The notes under the pieces are model-generated. The model was not told where the DNA came from. It worked only from the letters and a program-made list of their open reading frames with translations, and did not search any database. Below, one piece after another: positions 36,602 through 49,868 of a DNA stretch of 64,000 nucleotides (within the stretch, counting starts at the first letter, position 1; every line of letters starts with the position of its first letter). Origin of the DNA: Serinus canaria (taxonomy: Eukaryota; Chordata; Aves; Passeriformes; Fringillidae); the NCBI RefSeq assembly GCF_022539315.1, contig NC_066315.1:126825374-126889373 (forward strand), read 5' to 3'. Made by a program: the position numbers and the translations under genes.

Positions 36602-38806
36602 GATTTATATCCATAACCAGGATTAACAGGCTCTTCCCAAAAAAAATTCTAAAGTAAAAATCTGGCTCAACATTCAGTACTGGAGCTTGTGTATTCCCTT
36701 ATGTTTGGGAAACACATAGACAGGTCATGTTACGTTGGTATAATTAAAATGAGACTGAAATTATACTGATTTTTCTGATTCTTTCACTTTTTGGAGAGCC
36801 AAATAATTAGCCTAACATAATGCTTTGTTACAAGGCTGGAATATGTGTGTGTGAGAAGTATTCAACTAGTAAATTAATTCCAAATTTTCTCTTTCTGTTT
36901 GGTTTTGTTCATGTTCAAATTTGTTATAATAGAAGAGATTTCCAGTGTTAAACAAGCTTTAAAAATTTCTTTCTCCTATTCTCTATTTCCCCCCCTCCTC
37001 CATGCTCAATTTTATCTGGATTGGGTCACGTAGTTCTCTCCTGTGCTGTTTTTATTCTTCTCAGGCACACCCTTCTGTGTTGCTCTTGGTTCAGAATCTT
37101 CTTTTATCTCTACTGATCATGTGAACATTGACATAGCACTACAATTTCAGAGAGCTTTCTGGCTTATGATACTGCTGTGCAAAGAGAAAAAGGCAGAAGT
37201 GATTATCAGTAGATGCACTCATTATAAGGCTGAAGAGCAACCAAGTCCATTTCTGTTTAAAGAAGTGTAAAACTAAACACATTTTAAAATATCTCTTCTC
37301 CAAGTCATAGTGCTATTTTGCTGAGCACAATGTGGGTGAAAATGATCCATGTAGGATTCACCTCAGCAAAATCTTCACTGTGAGGTTTCTCTAAGAACAA
37401 AGGAGGGTTCTAAGAACAGATCAACTTCTTCACTAAGAACTTGACTCTTCTGACCTTTTCACATTTTCTTTTCTCCCCCTCACCACACGCACTTTGCTAC
37501 AGACTCAAATGAAAATGTAAGAAGTAGATTTTAAATAAAAATGTTCAGAATTGCCTCTTTAAACCCATAAGCAAGGACACTCTTTGGCACTCTCCATATT
37601 ATCAAAGCCCCATAACACCAGCATTTCAGGCAGAGAATGCTTTCTGCAGCAGTTAGGAAAGCTTGGTGAGAACAATCAATCCTACAGGTTTAGTTTTCTT
37701 TGGGGATTTCACACGTACACACAAGGCAACTCCACTGCACAGGTCTGAATCTCCTCTGTCACAGACCACACGTGGTCAGTCCCCCAGGGCACACACCTCT
37801 GCCCTAAAGGTGGACTTCAGAAAGGCATCTTGTGTGTTACACAGGCCAGTCCTTTCTTCCAGACTGCACGATGAGGTATTCACCAAAATTTATGGAGCAA
37901 CTGTGCAAGCCAGGTTCTCCTGCTCTTGGTTTCCAGGAGTAAGAGCTGTGAAATGGCTGGATCCTGCTGATCTGGAGCAAGTCTGGGGAGATGTCCCCAT
38001 CAAGTCCTGATGACTTGTAAGAAGCCAGTGCAGTCTGAATTGCTATCTTAGGTATCTAAAGTTGAAAAGCAGCCAAATCTGCTGCTCTGCAGGAGTATTT
38101 CTGTTGAAAGATGAGTTCCTGTCCAAGACTTTCTAAGAAAAGGATAGATGCTGTCCTCCATAGCTAAGCAATGAAGGTAATTAGTAAGTCTATAAAGTTA
38201 ATCCTGAACCACTTCTGCTTCTTCTCCATCTCAATGTGAAAGTCAAATTCTTTCTGTTTCTGAACTGAGCTTTACATGATGAAAGAAATGTCAGTGTCTA
38301 AAGGCTTATAAACCCCAGGCACCTAAAGAGGGTGAACTCTGGAATAGTTTTTTGTTTAAGAAATTAGAAGAAAGCAGACTGAAGGGGCTCCATCCAAACC
38401 AAAATTACAGGTTTTGAAATATTTGTAAAAAATAACCATCCCACTGCCTGGAGACCGCCTGGCAGTCTCAAACCCATGTGTGTGAGGGTGGGGGTGAAAC
38501 ATTGCTGCCTCCTCCTGTGAGGCCTGGCCATTTAAAGAGGCTTGGTACCACTAATGGAGACAACTTGGAAACATGGTAGGATATGTGGATTTTGATGATG
38601 AGATGAAAAACCTTCCACAGTTATTTCTGATCCTTATTGTACAGGAGTTCACTTACACTCTAGGTTTTAATAAAGGAAGGTGAGTTTTCTTTTCTCCTGC
38701 TCTTAATAAAATTTGAGACATTTCCTCATGAAAATAAGAAACAACAAAGCAAACAGAACAGTTTTATCTTCATATAGTGAAGTAATTTCTCTTTAAATTT
38801 CTATAG

Positions 38807-38917
38807 GGCTGGCCTTTGCTGTTCTGTCTTCAGTCCACCCAGTTTTTGGTTTATATGGATCCTTTTTCCCTGTCATTATTTATGCCATATTTGGAATGGG
38901 ACGTCATGTTGCAACAG
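38807..38917 (+). CDS. SLC26A7: SLC26A7 coding exon 2 (residues 65-101, phase 1 to 1)
   Basis: 111 nt, behind TTTCTATAG and before GTAAGT. Encodes the rest of membrane helix 1 and helix 2: [20 protein letters not shown], then [16 protein letters not shown]. This is the most conserved SLC26 signature region (family pattern P-Q-G-x-A-[YF]-A ... P-x-x-G-L-Y-x-S-[FL]-x-P ... F-G-[TM]-[SG]-[RH]-H), which lines the anion-binding core. All key positions are present apart from the T-Q-G variation mentioned for exon 1. No frameshift or stop. Confidence 0.97.
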
Positions 38918-41132
38918 GTAAGTGTCTGTTTGCTAAAGCCATTTTCAAAAATAAAGAACTGGATACTGAAATTTATTCTTGTTTAAAGGTCAATGGAAGG
39001 AAAATTATCTATCATTAAACAGAAATGAGATGGTTTTGTGCTTCTCTTTACAACTATTTTTTGTCAGTTAAACTACTTTAAAGAGCCTCATTAAGAATAT
39101 ATTGGAGTTACTCCTGCCATTATAATTTAATATCGCACTGACACTTCCTTTGTAAATGTAATTTAGTAAGAGCTTTTGTATTTTAACTTTGCTTTAGAAA
39201 TCTGCTTCAGGCTAAGAGTTTAACACAGGGCTCTGCCAACAAGATGTATGTAAATGGAAATGAAAGAGGTTCGACTGCCTCTTAAACCACAGAAAACACA
39301 CACTACTTCTCACCTGTCTAAAACACAAATCCTGCATTTCTCAGGAAAAGAAAAACAAAACCAGCCTTCTGAGCCCACTACCTGCTATGGTATTAAAGCT
39401 AGAGACTCTCCCAATAAGGACTCTTATCCTCTTGCAGAGTGCTTGGGTAGGCAGTGAGAGATGCTGCCTGGCTTCTCTGCTGGTAGTTATGAGTTACTTG
39501 TTTACCCTCAGCAGAGCCTCAGCAGCTGAAGAACTGAATGGCTTTGTGCTCCTAATTGATGAATGCTCTGTTTCTGAGCCCAAAGAAATCAAATTATAGA
39601 GGGCAGCTGGAAGTAATACTCATTAGATTGAACCACAAATCCTTTGCTGTGCAGAAGTGGGCACTTGGTGGCCCCTGAAGTTTGCAAGAAGGGTGAGGTA
39701 GGCGCAGTAGAAACACACAGCATGCCTAGGCAAGCACAGCATGGTTGGGTGAAGGGAAGCAGCCCCTGGGGCAGTCAGGAGATTTAAGCAGGGAGGAGGT
39801 ATCTCTTCCTTGGAGAGGAGAAAATCTCCTGAAAGGACAAAAGATGGTTCTGGGTAATCACACTCAAAATGAACTCTGCACAGGTTGATTGCACAAGTGT
39901 GTATGCATGTTCTACTAAGAAGTTAGCAACACATTTTGAGCACCCTTTTTGATCAAAAATAGTCAGTTACATTATAAAAAAATACAATTCTGAACATCTG
40001 TAAATTGTCTTAAAGAAAAAAGAAGGTTGAAAGTTTGTTTTCCCTGGATGTACAGAGAGTATTTGAGCCTTTTGATGTCCAAAAAGGATATGTAGATGTG
40101 TTACTATCCTCATGTCAAAATGACTGTATTCAACTCATGTTAAAAGGGAAGCATTCCCAGAAAAGGTGAAAATTTAGAATCTGGAAAATAAATTTTACTC
40201 TTGAATACAGATAGATTAAAACTTTAGCCTATATTAAAAAACAGTTTCAAAACAAAAACAAAAATTAGAAGTGTTTTGTCAGAAGTTTGTTGGTGTATGA
40301 TTATTAGGAAGACAAGAATCCATCATATGTAGGAAAGATAAGTAAGCACCTGGTTGCCATAAATTCTAGTAATGAAAACAGTTGAAAAAATAGGTAAGTA
40401 TGCTGTTAAATCTGATGTTTTATCCTTGGGAGGCAATAGTGTTCAGAGAATGCCTTGCTGAGCTCCACAGGTTCATGCCTGCAGATTTCTGCATGGTCCT
40501 TGGTGTGGAAACTCTTCCCATTCATAATTCTATTTTAAAATTTAATCTCAATCCAAAAAAAATGGCAACAAGAGAGTTTTATTTTACATATGGATTTTTT
40601 TTAATTAATAAATTTGAGTGACATATATTGTTGATCTTTTGAGAAGGAAGGTCTGATGCTCTCGTTCCCCCAGCCTCAGTAAAGGCATTGTGGTAGCTGA
40701 GTGTATAGAAGCCATTCTGCCTGCCTCAGCTCCTCCTAATTCCTTATGGACATTGGAGACAACCTCTTCACTTACCAGAATTTTCTGTAAGATCTGTGAT
40801 GCTCTCCATATGTGCACAGGCTGTAAAAGTGTTCTTTGTTAGTGAAGGCAGTCAGGTTAGTATGAAATGGAAAATCCATCAATGGCCCTGCTCAGTTAAT
40901 TTTTATTCACTTGAAATGCCTCTTCTTTGGAAAAGCTGATCTAATTGAAGAGATTTCTCACCTGAGCAGCAAACACATTCAGCTTTTCTTGACTTTTGTC
41001 AACGTAATTAATTTTGAACCATCCTCTGGGACAGTTTTATCTGCCATGAAGAGCACATACATGTCTTTGATTCAAGATAGAATTTCATGTAAGCTCTTTT
41101 CAAATTTCATTTTATGCAAACATCTTACAACC

Positions 41133-41270
41133 ATTGAATGGCCAGGTTTGGAAAGAGCTTTAAAAGTCTTCTAGTTCCAACCCCTCTGCCATGGTCAGGG
41201 ACACCTTCCAGTAGGTCAAGTTCCTCAGAGCCCCATCCAGCCTGGCCTCGAACACTTCCAGGGATGGGGC
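41133..41270 (-). mobile_element. CR1 LINE fragment, reverse orientation
   Basis: 'ttgaatggccaggtttgg', 'aaagagctttaaaagtcttc', 'tagttccaacccctctgccatgg', 'cagggacaccttcca' and 'gccccatccagcctggcctcg', then 'aacacttccagggatgggg' are the reverse complement of a CR1 3' end, in correct order and nearly continuous. Confidence 0.93.
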
Positions 41271-42186
41271 AAAAAAAGCTATGTATAATCAGCCCCTGTT
41301 GGAGAGGAGTTAATGTGACTTCTGTAAAGGAAAATCCTGCCTCACTACCAGCTAGACTACTGCATGAATGTCACCAAGTGCATTTAGAAGGGATATACTT
41401 TGAATATAAGATATCAGAATGGTCAAACAGCTACTGATAAGGTTCCACACCAAAGGTTACTAAAGAAACTAAGGTGTCCTTGTGATGGAATAAAAGTCCT
41501 TTTATTAATTATTAGCAGGTTGAAAGATATGAAGAAAAAGGCTGGACCTCATGGTCACTTTTCAGGGTGGTGGTATCCCTGGTGAGTGCCTGAGGAATTC
41601 ATGCTGTGAGCTTTACTCTGTGAAGGCCAAGGTGAGGGCAGGACTGTGTACACCAGGTCCTGTAGCAGTAGAAAATAGTTGAGTTCAGAGAGAAATTGCT
41701 TTAAAAGACTTTTAAAGTATAATTAAAGAAAACAGTACAGCAGATGCTGAGCTTCTGCAACCTGCTCTCAGAGGACATTACGAAAGGAGAAATTACAGGC
41801 AGGTTCAGACAGACCTTTGACAAATTAATGAATGCTATCCACAAACAAAATCAAAAAAAGGCAACTAAGGAAGTACTTCACTAACACAACAGCTATGGAT
41901 GCTGGCAATAAGGGCAATGGCCCACAGAAAATGGCCTGGCTTGTGTGCTTTCCTCAGGTAACACATCTGACTGTCACAGCTGGAGGCAGAGTACTGGTCA
42001 AGATGGGCCAAGAATGGCCAAGATGGGTCTGACATAGCAAGATATTCCTATGCTCTAACAGCTCTGCATGTTTGTGTCTTTTAATGTGGAATTGTCATCC
42101 TCATTTATCTTTGTGTCATTAAATGTACTTTACCTCTTTCAGCAAATAAATGTTTTTTCTCATAATTTGCCTCCATTTATTAGAGT

Positions 42187-42210
42187 GCTAGGTACTATTT
42201 AATGGGCTAG

Positions 42211-42252
<42 letters not shown>
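42187..42252. repeat. (TA)n microsatellite preceded by a short direct repeat
   Basis: About 20 uninterrupted TA units at 42212-42252. Just upstream 'gctaggtactat' occurs twice (42187 and 42206), so a small duplication adjoins the expansion. Long TA tracts can extrude as cruciforms and are often length-variable. Confidence 0.93.
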
Positions 42253-42255
<3 letters not shown>

Positions 42256-42642
42256 TGAATTAATTGCCCTAGACATTTGAATGGTGAACACTTGAGAATC
42301 TCAGACAAATAGCTGTGCTTTATCACACCCAGGGTGAGTTAAAAGCATTTCTGATAACTTGAAATCATTTTAAATTGTTGCATTTGAATCTCTTTTGTAA
42401 ACCTGTCTTAACAAATGCGCTAAAAAAAAAAAAAGATTCACATTTAATTTGCCCGTAAAAATGGTATTTTATGGGAAGAAATGTGTGTTACATAGAAAAA
42501 TTACCTTAAAATTGTTCTTATGATGACAGGAATGTAAAAAATGCACTTTTACTTTTAATGGCTGCTTTGAAAAAGAGACCATGAGTGATGAGTACAGACA
42601 GATATACAATTATTGGTGATTAATATGTGGCTTTTTTTACAG

Positions 42643-42815
42643 GAACTTTTGCTTTAACTTCCTTAATATCTGCCAATGCAGTTGAGCGTCTTGTTCCTTC
42701 AGTCACAACTAATTTCACGGCAAACAATAATTCAGGAATCTTGGGTTTGTCAGAATTTGAAATGCAGAGGATTGGAGTTGCAGCAGCAGTTTCATTTCTA
42801 GGAGGAATCATTCAG
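42643..42815 (+). CDS. SLC26A7: SLC26A7 coding exon 3 (residues 102-159)
   Basis: 173 nt, entering in phase 1 and leaving in phase 0. Encodes helix 3 ([19 protein letters not shown]), a non-membrane loop with two possible N-glycosylation sequons (NFT near residue 125 and NNS near 130), the conserved EMQR segment and the start of the next helix ([15 protein letters not shown]). The acceptor is strong (CTTTTTTTACAG). The donor CAG|GTTGGT is weak at +3 and +4. Exon 4 joins here because IIQ then runs into [10 protein letters not shown], as in SLC26A7. Confidence 0.96.
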
Positions 42816-43662
42816 GTTGGTGGTGATCCCATTTTCTGTGTGCTACTGATGTACTGCCTTGGTTACAGCTATGACATTTATAATAGTTTTTATGCTTCTC
42901 TGAGAAAAACTAATGAAAACGTCTGCTTCAATGGTCATAAATGACGAAATTAATGCAATTTAAGAATTTGCTATTTCTTTGTTGAGATGTAGTAATTATC
43001 TGTATACATTCTCCCAGTGTTTTACTATGTGAAGTAAAACCACCTTCAGTCAGCTTCACCATAATACTCACTTGCAGTTGGTGTCCCTTTTCCTTCTTCA
43101 GAAACAAATATGAATCAGCTCCTGATAAGCAGTGACATATTCCTGAGGCTTTCTGTTGCCCTTGGCTTGAAAAGCAATTCTATACAATATCCAATAATTA
43201 AAAACAGTAGGGAAAGTTTTCAATTCTCTTTAGGGTTCACACACCCATCATTAAAGTGAAATAGTAAAACATATGTCTTCAAATGATTCTCTAAAGTTTA
43301 TTTAATGATCAGAGGCCTTTTATATTTCTTCTTTTTTCTTATTTTGGCCAAAAGGGCCAAGTGTCTTTATCCATTGCCAGTTGCTTAGGTCTTCAATGAA
43401 GGCTTCCCTCTTTCCTTGTAAATATTAAAATAGAAGTAATGTGCCAGCATGTGACATTGCAACACCTCATAGGTATCTGGGCTCCTGAAACAAACCCAGA
43501 CCCCTCCACTTGGTGCTTTGGATCTCTGTCCTGTGCAGAGGATGAGCAAAGGGGCCCAGAATGGGATCTTCAGCAGCCGACGTGCTTGGCAGGAGCTGGG
43601 GCGTGTACTTGTGTTGGTCAGTAGGAAATAGAAAGAAGCATTGTTATTTCTGCTGTGTTCTT

Positions 43663-43715
43663 ATAATTCTTTTGTTGGTTTATGACAAGGATTCTTTTAT
43701 TGGATTATGACTTGG
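43663..43715. repeat. Short tandem duplication, about 25-bp units
   Basis: 'attcttttgttggtttatgac' is followed by 'attcttttattggattatgac' with the same short spacing, so two adjacent copies differ at two positions. Simple local duplication. Confidence 0.8.
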
Positions 43716-46700
43716 GGTAGGAGCATGAGGGACCGCCTACAGACAACACAGAAAGCAGAGCTGATGCAGATTGTGCCTGGCTGTGGAAACCCAGAGCACT
43801 GGGAATATTTCTCTGTTGGCTCTGGGGTGCCCTGACCCCCAGGGGAGCACTGACTTTGACCCTCATTCATGGAGAAAGTTTCCTAAACTTCAAGATTGAC
43901 TAGAATCCACAAAAGCGTGCAACAAATTATAGAGAGTAGTGTAGGTGTATCACTTGGTGAAAAATTTAGGTTTTGGGTTTTTTGTGTGTTGTAGATGGAA
44001 GCAAGACAGAGGGCACAAGGTATTGTCCTGGATTTCTACTTCATGGTTCTTCTTCCTTCTTCTTCATGGGTTTGAGTGGCATTTTGTAATTGGGTAGAAA
44101 AGTCTGCATTGCGGGCTCTGTGGGATCAGTCATTGGGTTAAAAGGGGAAATAATCCAGGTGCCAGCTCTTAATTGGATAGTTTAGTCTTAAAAGACCTTG
44201 GAAGAGGAGATTGTGAGCCATTTTGTGCCTTCTAATGAAAAGCTGCCAAACTCACAGTAGTGAGACTGTTTTACTGATAAGAAATAATAGACCTGAGTCC
44301 CAACATGAGCTACTGTCTCAAGTGCCTTCAGTGCAGGCCCAGAGAAACTGATTCGGGGCTGTGCCTGCACGTGCTGTCCCAAGGTGCAGCCCAGCACTGC
44401 GTCTTACGCAGGGTGCTCGCAACAGCAGAGCATGAATGGAGCTCCTCATGCAGGAGTCCTGTGCCCACAGCTTGGAAAGCTCCTGGATCATCCTCTGAGA
44501 GGCCAAAATGCCTCATGTGGGAAGTGGGTGCCTGCATTCATTTGCTGTAGCTTCAAAATACAGCACAGAAATTATTTTGCTCAGTGGCAGCAGAATCCCA
44601 TTAGGTGTGCAAGTCCTCCAGACCTCTTACTCTTTCATCCTAAAAGTTCTGCTCTTTTATATGTCTTCCACTGCATCAGCTGATTTATCTCAGCCTATGT
44701 CCTGTTTAATCCTGACTGGAATGAGAAGAACTGGTAAATCCTGTCTGTCTCTTCATAGAGGTCTGGCAGGGAGCCGTGCCACGTGCATGGGCTGCTCTCC
44801 CAGGTCAATAATGTCACTTGCATTAGAATCACACTAACACAGCTGGTGCTTGCCATGCCACTCATCCTTTGTGTGAGTTTAATGGTTGGAGGCCAGAATA
44901 AAACACTTATTTCCTAAAGATATGCCTTGAAGATACTAATACTGCAATATGCAGGTGAAAGTCCTGATCAAGGCTGAGATCAAACTCTGCCATCTTCCCA
45001 GGTGCTGTTAAGTGTGGGAATCTATGTCTCATCAAGATTCCAGTCTCCCAGCTAACAGTTGCTGCAAACCCCAGATAAGATGACAGGGCACATCTTGCTC
45101 TTCATGGAGAGCTAAATCAGTCACCTTCTATTTATCAGATTAGATTAGAAATTAACTAACAGCCTGAAATTAATGTATGTCCTGGGACAAGAAGAATAGT
45201 ATGATGCATTTTGAGGCAACAGCTTTTCATTAAAGACATTCTGAAATACAAAAATAAGGGTTTTTTTTCTGTGTAGTTGGTATCTGGGATGGTAGTGCTC
45301 TGGGAAGGGAGCAGATCTGGGTTATGTTATCTAGTATAAGAATTTAATTTTTCTGAAAAACAGTCAAAATGCAGTTCTCTAATCAGCCACTAATTGCACA
45401 AAAACAACAGATGCTGTGACTAATCCCTACCTTGGGCATCCTCCAGACAAAGGATGAAAAGACCTTGCCAAAACAGCTGTTTCCTTCTTGGAAAGAGTTG
45501 GCAAAGAGCTGTACACCCTTGGCCTAAAAAGCCATTTGATGCTATTTTTCCAGTAGCCTGGCTAAGTACTCCAATCAGCAAATAATGTTAAAATAAAAGG
45601 GAAAACATAAAAAAATAGTGAGTAATGGAGGGAAGGCAGGGGAGGTGGTTTTGAGATGAACTGCTGTTGGCTAGTTTGTGTTTATTGCAGACCACAACTG
45701 TGCATTTGTGTGTGAGGCAAACTCTGAGCAGGCTCTCTGAATTTCAGTGCCATCTAGATATTAAATACATGAGCACTGTTTTCTGATCATAAGACAAGGA
45801 TAGGTAGAGATTGTCACAATTGAAATTTGGGGTTTAGCTGCTTAAGTTTTTCTCAAAGTAATAAATTTCAGAGTCCTAAACTACTTCTGAAATCTAATGT
45901 TTGAGGAAGTGTTCATAAAAGAGAAAGGATATTTAGTTATATTAAGGGGTGTTCTGATGAAGTTAAAATTGTATTAAAATAGAAAATAAGTAAACCTAAA
46001 ATAAAAACTGTAATTTTCAAACCCATTTAATATAATGCATTCATTATTTCATTTTAAAAAGCAGAATGGAAGGCATAATGAAGATTTTTTTATGTTTGTG
46101 TAGCTGCTGCTCTATAAAGATAAACAGGGCATGGAAAACAAATCAAACTTATAAAAATCTTCCCTGATATCAAATACCTTGGAGGTATTGATGGGGAGGG
46201 AAAATGATGGAACACAGCAGACTTCTGTGGAGTAATTTTGTAATTAAAATTGGATGCTGCCTTTGTAACATAAAAAAAAATCCTCAAAAGAGCTTTTGGG
46301 TAAGATTTTTTTCCTTAATAATATATGTGCAAGAATGCTTGCAGAAAAAATGTGTGTCTAAAATAATCTCAGCACACTAAAATGAAATTCAATATTAAGA
46401 TTTGCTGAATCTTAGAGGAAAGGTCCTTGCAGATCAAACTGAGGAAAAAAAAACCCTAGAAAAAAATTCCCTAGGAAAATACCCTGAATTCTCTTAAGAC
46501 CACTGTGTTATAGACTTCAATTGGGTATTCTTCTGCAGAGGAGAAATCCTTGTTTTTTGCATTCCAGTCTTGGAACATTTTTATTAGCAAGTTTTTCATC
46601 TACAGTATTTTAAAAACTAACATGTAATTAGTTGCTGATATACAGTGTTAGATAGAAAAATCTTTCTGGCTTTCAGGAGAACAAATTTACACAGTCTATT

Positions 46701-47609
46701 ATCAATTTGCTTAATAAAAAAGGAGCACATTTTAATAAGAAGGGTGTTTTTGTAAGGCAATATTCTTGTCCAAATCTCTATTACCCTGTAAGAAAAATGG
46801 TGCTGCAGTATTCTGTTACACATAGCTCTGCATGAGGTTAAAAACATGAGTCTATTATACAGTGATAATCATGAAAAAAGTTAGTTTTTCTTTTACAGTG
46901 GAAATACCTTATTGCAGACTCATATTCCATATTTTGAAAACTACAAGTAGGCTGGGTGGGAGTTCTGGTTCCCACAATTATGGTAACTATGTGTTGGTAC
47001 AGAAAGACCATAGAAAAGAATTTTGAGGTCCTGGAATGAGAAAAGTTCACGTGTACACCATCAGAAGCTACCAGACTCACAAGACACCCAGAATGAACAT
47101 AGGAGCTGCAGCTCAGAAGACCAAACTCTAGACGTCTACCAGTTAGATGTCTCTTGAAACAGCCCATGGAGAGTTTTAAATTGGCAACTCAGCTGAGTTG
47201 AACTGTGTCTGACTGCTGTCTTCAGAGGGTCCATAGAAGTCTTCACTTTTGCTGCCTTATATTTGAGATAACCAATATAATGTACTAAAGGAGAGTCTCA
47301 CAGCCTGTGCTGGTTTCCTCCAGGAGATGCTCCCGTGTCTGGCCTCATCTACCCAGCCATGCAGCAAATGATCAGAAAGGGCCCCACCACTTTGTCTGCT
47401 GCAACAGTGGAAAACCCCTTCCAGAACAGTGGAGTTTTGGGGGGTTTGAAATTCATTCTCCAAAGCTGAATCTGTGCAGCAGGCAACATGATACCAGTCT
47501 TCAATTTCTGGGGACAGAAAGCTCGACATTAGTGATTTCCAAAGAGCTGTTGAGTGATAAAAGTTTTTACTGGCCATGAAGTTAAATTGCCTACATGTTG
47601 AATGGAATT

Positions 47610-47639
47610 TTAATAATAATAATAATAATAATAATAATA
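47610..47639. repeat. (TAA)n microsatellite, about 10 units
   Basis: Uninterrupted TAA repeat. Read on the minus strand it produces an artificial leucine run, so open frames through it should not be taken as genes. Confidence 0.95.
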
Positions 47640-49846
47640 GCCTGAGCATGTTGTCATGGGAAGAAAGTATTGAAAGTGGACAAGAACCAAAGGCTCTGAA
47701 TAATGAACAGAGAGGGCTTTGCTTTTTGCAATTGTTCATTTTTCTTCTCCTGGCTAAATTCCCATTCTGTTCTACTTGTCAGAATAAAATTATGGAGCAG
47801 TAAAGACAGCTGGAAAAAAGGTTCCCTTTGTATTGTCTTTCTTTCATTTTGAAATTTACTTATTTTTTTCCAATTTTTTCTTTTTGGAATCACACCTTCC
47901 CCCACTTCTGTCTAATCACTTCATTGTATACCTTTTTTCTGTCATCTTTTCTCCTTTACTGTGCATTAACTCAAAGCTGTTTTTCCTCACTTTCCCTTAT
48001 ATTGCTTTTTCTTTTCTCTGAAAGGTCTTGATTTTATTTACATTAATTTATTCAAGAATGTATACGTGGTGAAACCAAAATTCATCTCAAGTAATTTACT
48101 TCTTAATGAACCTTTTTACATGGTATTATGTACTGGAAGTGCCACACAAATAAACAATAGCCAAATGCCTTTCAAACCACTTTTATACTGTGCATATTCT
48201 TTCCCTGAAATCTGCTTTTATCCTCTAGGAACTAAGTTCTTAAAAATTAAAAATCCTGGATGCAATTTTAAAATATGGTATTTTTTTTTCTTTTATGGGT
48301 TAAGAAAATCTCAGTATTATGACAAAAATAAAAGGAAAAAAATATTTGCACTTTTTTTTTTTATTATTGTTGCTGTTGTTCCAGCACTTTACTGTCACTT
48401 TTCTCTGTAGTTTGTCTGCATCAGGAACAAAAAGAAATCATAAAATATACCAGAAAATAAAGTGGAAGATCTGAAAAAATGAGCATCACAACCAATAGTC
48501 AAAATAAAGCAGATTGTTAGACATTTCTTTAAGAATATTGAACTTTCTACACTTTGGTCAGTATTACTGGGTGAAAGATTTTATGACATAATGCAATGTA
48601 ATGTAATTGAGTACTGTCAGCTTAGCTAAGTTTCAAATGGTGTTTCTCCAAAATTCAGCGGCAGCCAAGCTTAAATGGCTCTTGCCCAGCATGGAGGGTT
48701 AATGGTAGAGTCAATCTGGGCCTGTGTAAATACTAATAATTTTATCTGTCAGGAAAATTCACATGCAGGCTTGTTACAAAACTTTTTTCCTCCTCACAAT
48801 CCAAGTAGTTTCTGTCCATTACTCACATTGCAAGGACAGCATGAGGTTCCCACACCAGTTTGTGCTGAGAATTACACCCTCCACCCAGAATGTTTTCTGT
48901 TCTGGTTGCTTCATTTTCTGACCTTCTCCATGGAAGGTGTATGGGTGCATATGATATTTATTTAACTCTCATGTAAATAGAGAGTAGCTTGTTCATGCCA
49001 ATGAAGTACTGCCTTTGTTTCTGGAAGTCCTTAGCTGCCTTCTGCAGGAAGGAGAGGGCACCAAGTGCAGCTTGATTAATTGAGTGGCTACAGAAATTGT
49101 CTGACTGAAACCATACCCATGGTTTGCATGTATTTTACATAGCCCATGGTTCCATGCAATCAACAAAAACTGTGCTTGAAATTTGTCCTCTTAGTTAGTA
49201 CCTGTGAAGCATCCTCTTAAAATGCTGAAGACTAATCAAAAAAAAGTTAAAAAAACCAAAAAAGTAGATATGAAAGTGATGCTAAAACTTCTAAGCTCAG
49301 AAATAATTTTGCTGTAACTCACCATAATAACTTTCTCTGAAATGCTAATAGTAACTAACACTTCTCTGTGATATTATGTAGTATACAGAATTGTCTCTGT
49401 GGTTTTGATTTCATGGCTAAATAAACATCTAATTTCCTGGAAACTAAGCTATTACACAGTTAGAAATTTCACATTCAGACAATAGAAACCAATTTTACAA
49501 AACAAACAAAAATTCCCAAGAGAAGGGAGAATTGAATTCTTATTGAACTTTGCTACGGTGAACAATGTTTTAAATATAGTAGTAGACACACTTTTAGAAC
49601 AAACAGCTAAACAAAGTATTTGAAATTAGTAATTATCAGTTTTAGGCCTGACTAACTAAATTACTACTCACTGAGGGTATACAGTAATTATCATTATTGG
49701 AGTCCAATCTTGAATGGCAATCAATGTTCCAATTGCTCATAGTAAAGAGCAATTTACATGCTATTAGTGGGAAGTAGAAGAAAAATCCCAGATTTAATCT
49801 CTCAGATGGAAGAGGATATTGCTCACTAGAGGTTTTGTGGTAAATT

Positions 49847-49868
49847 AAAAGCCACTTATGTGGCTTTT
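49847..49868. repeat. Perfect 9-bp hairpin, 4-base loop
   Basis: AAAAGCCAC, TTAT, GTGGCTTTT. It resembles a bacterial terminator in form but lies deep in a vertebrate intron, so no terminator function is claimed. Confidence 0.85.

Larger units (their letters stand above)
25662..38806 (+). other. SLC26A7: SLC26A7 intron 1 (13.1 kb)
   Basis: Bounded by GTACAG and TTTCTATAG. It contains an A-rich tract at 26239-26310, the inverted repeats at 28636-28693, 28981-29037, 30485-30514 and 36552-36601, a CR1 copy at 28920-29385, an AAT microsatellite at 31569-31590 and a 20-base A run at 32347. No coding exon was recognised inside. Longer open frames such as 37663-38010 have no recognisable domain. 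Confidence 0.85.
38918..42642 (+). other. SLC26A7: SLC26A7 intron 2 (3.7 kb)
   Basis: Bounded by GTAAGT and TTTTTTTACAG. Contains the reverse CR1 at 41133-41270 and the TA microsatellite at 42212-42252. No coding exon was recognised inside. Confidence 0.88.

Noticed and set aside
37663..38010. 115-codon plus-strand open frame in intron 1
   Set aside because: No domain, no splice connection to the SLC26A7 frame, and somewhat GC-richer sequence makes a chance open frame likely.
47257..47739. 160-codon minus-strand open frame, the longest in the window
   Set aside because: It runs through the TAA microsatellite (giving an artificial leucine run), has no recognisable domain and lies inside an SLC26A7 intron.
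49847..49868. Hairpin followed by T-rich sequence, like a rho-independent terminator
   Set aside because: This is a vertebrate intron, and such terminators are bacterial. A 9-bp stem can arise by chance in AT-rich DNA.
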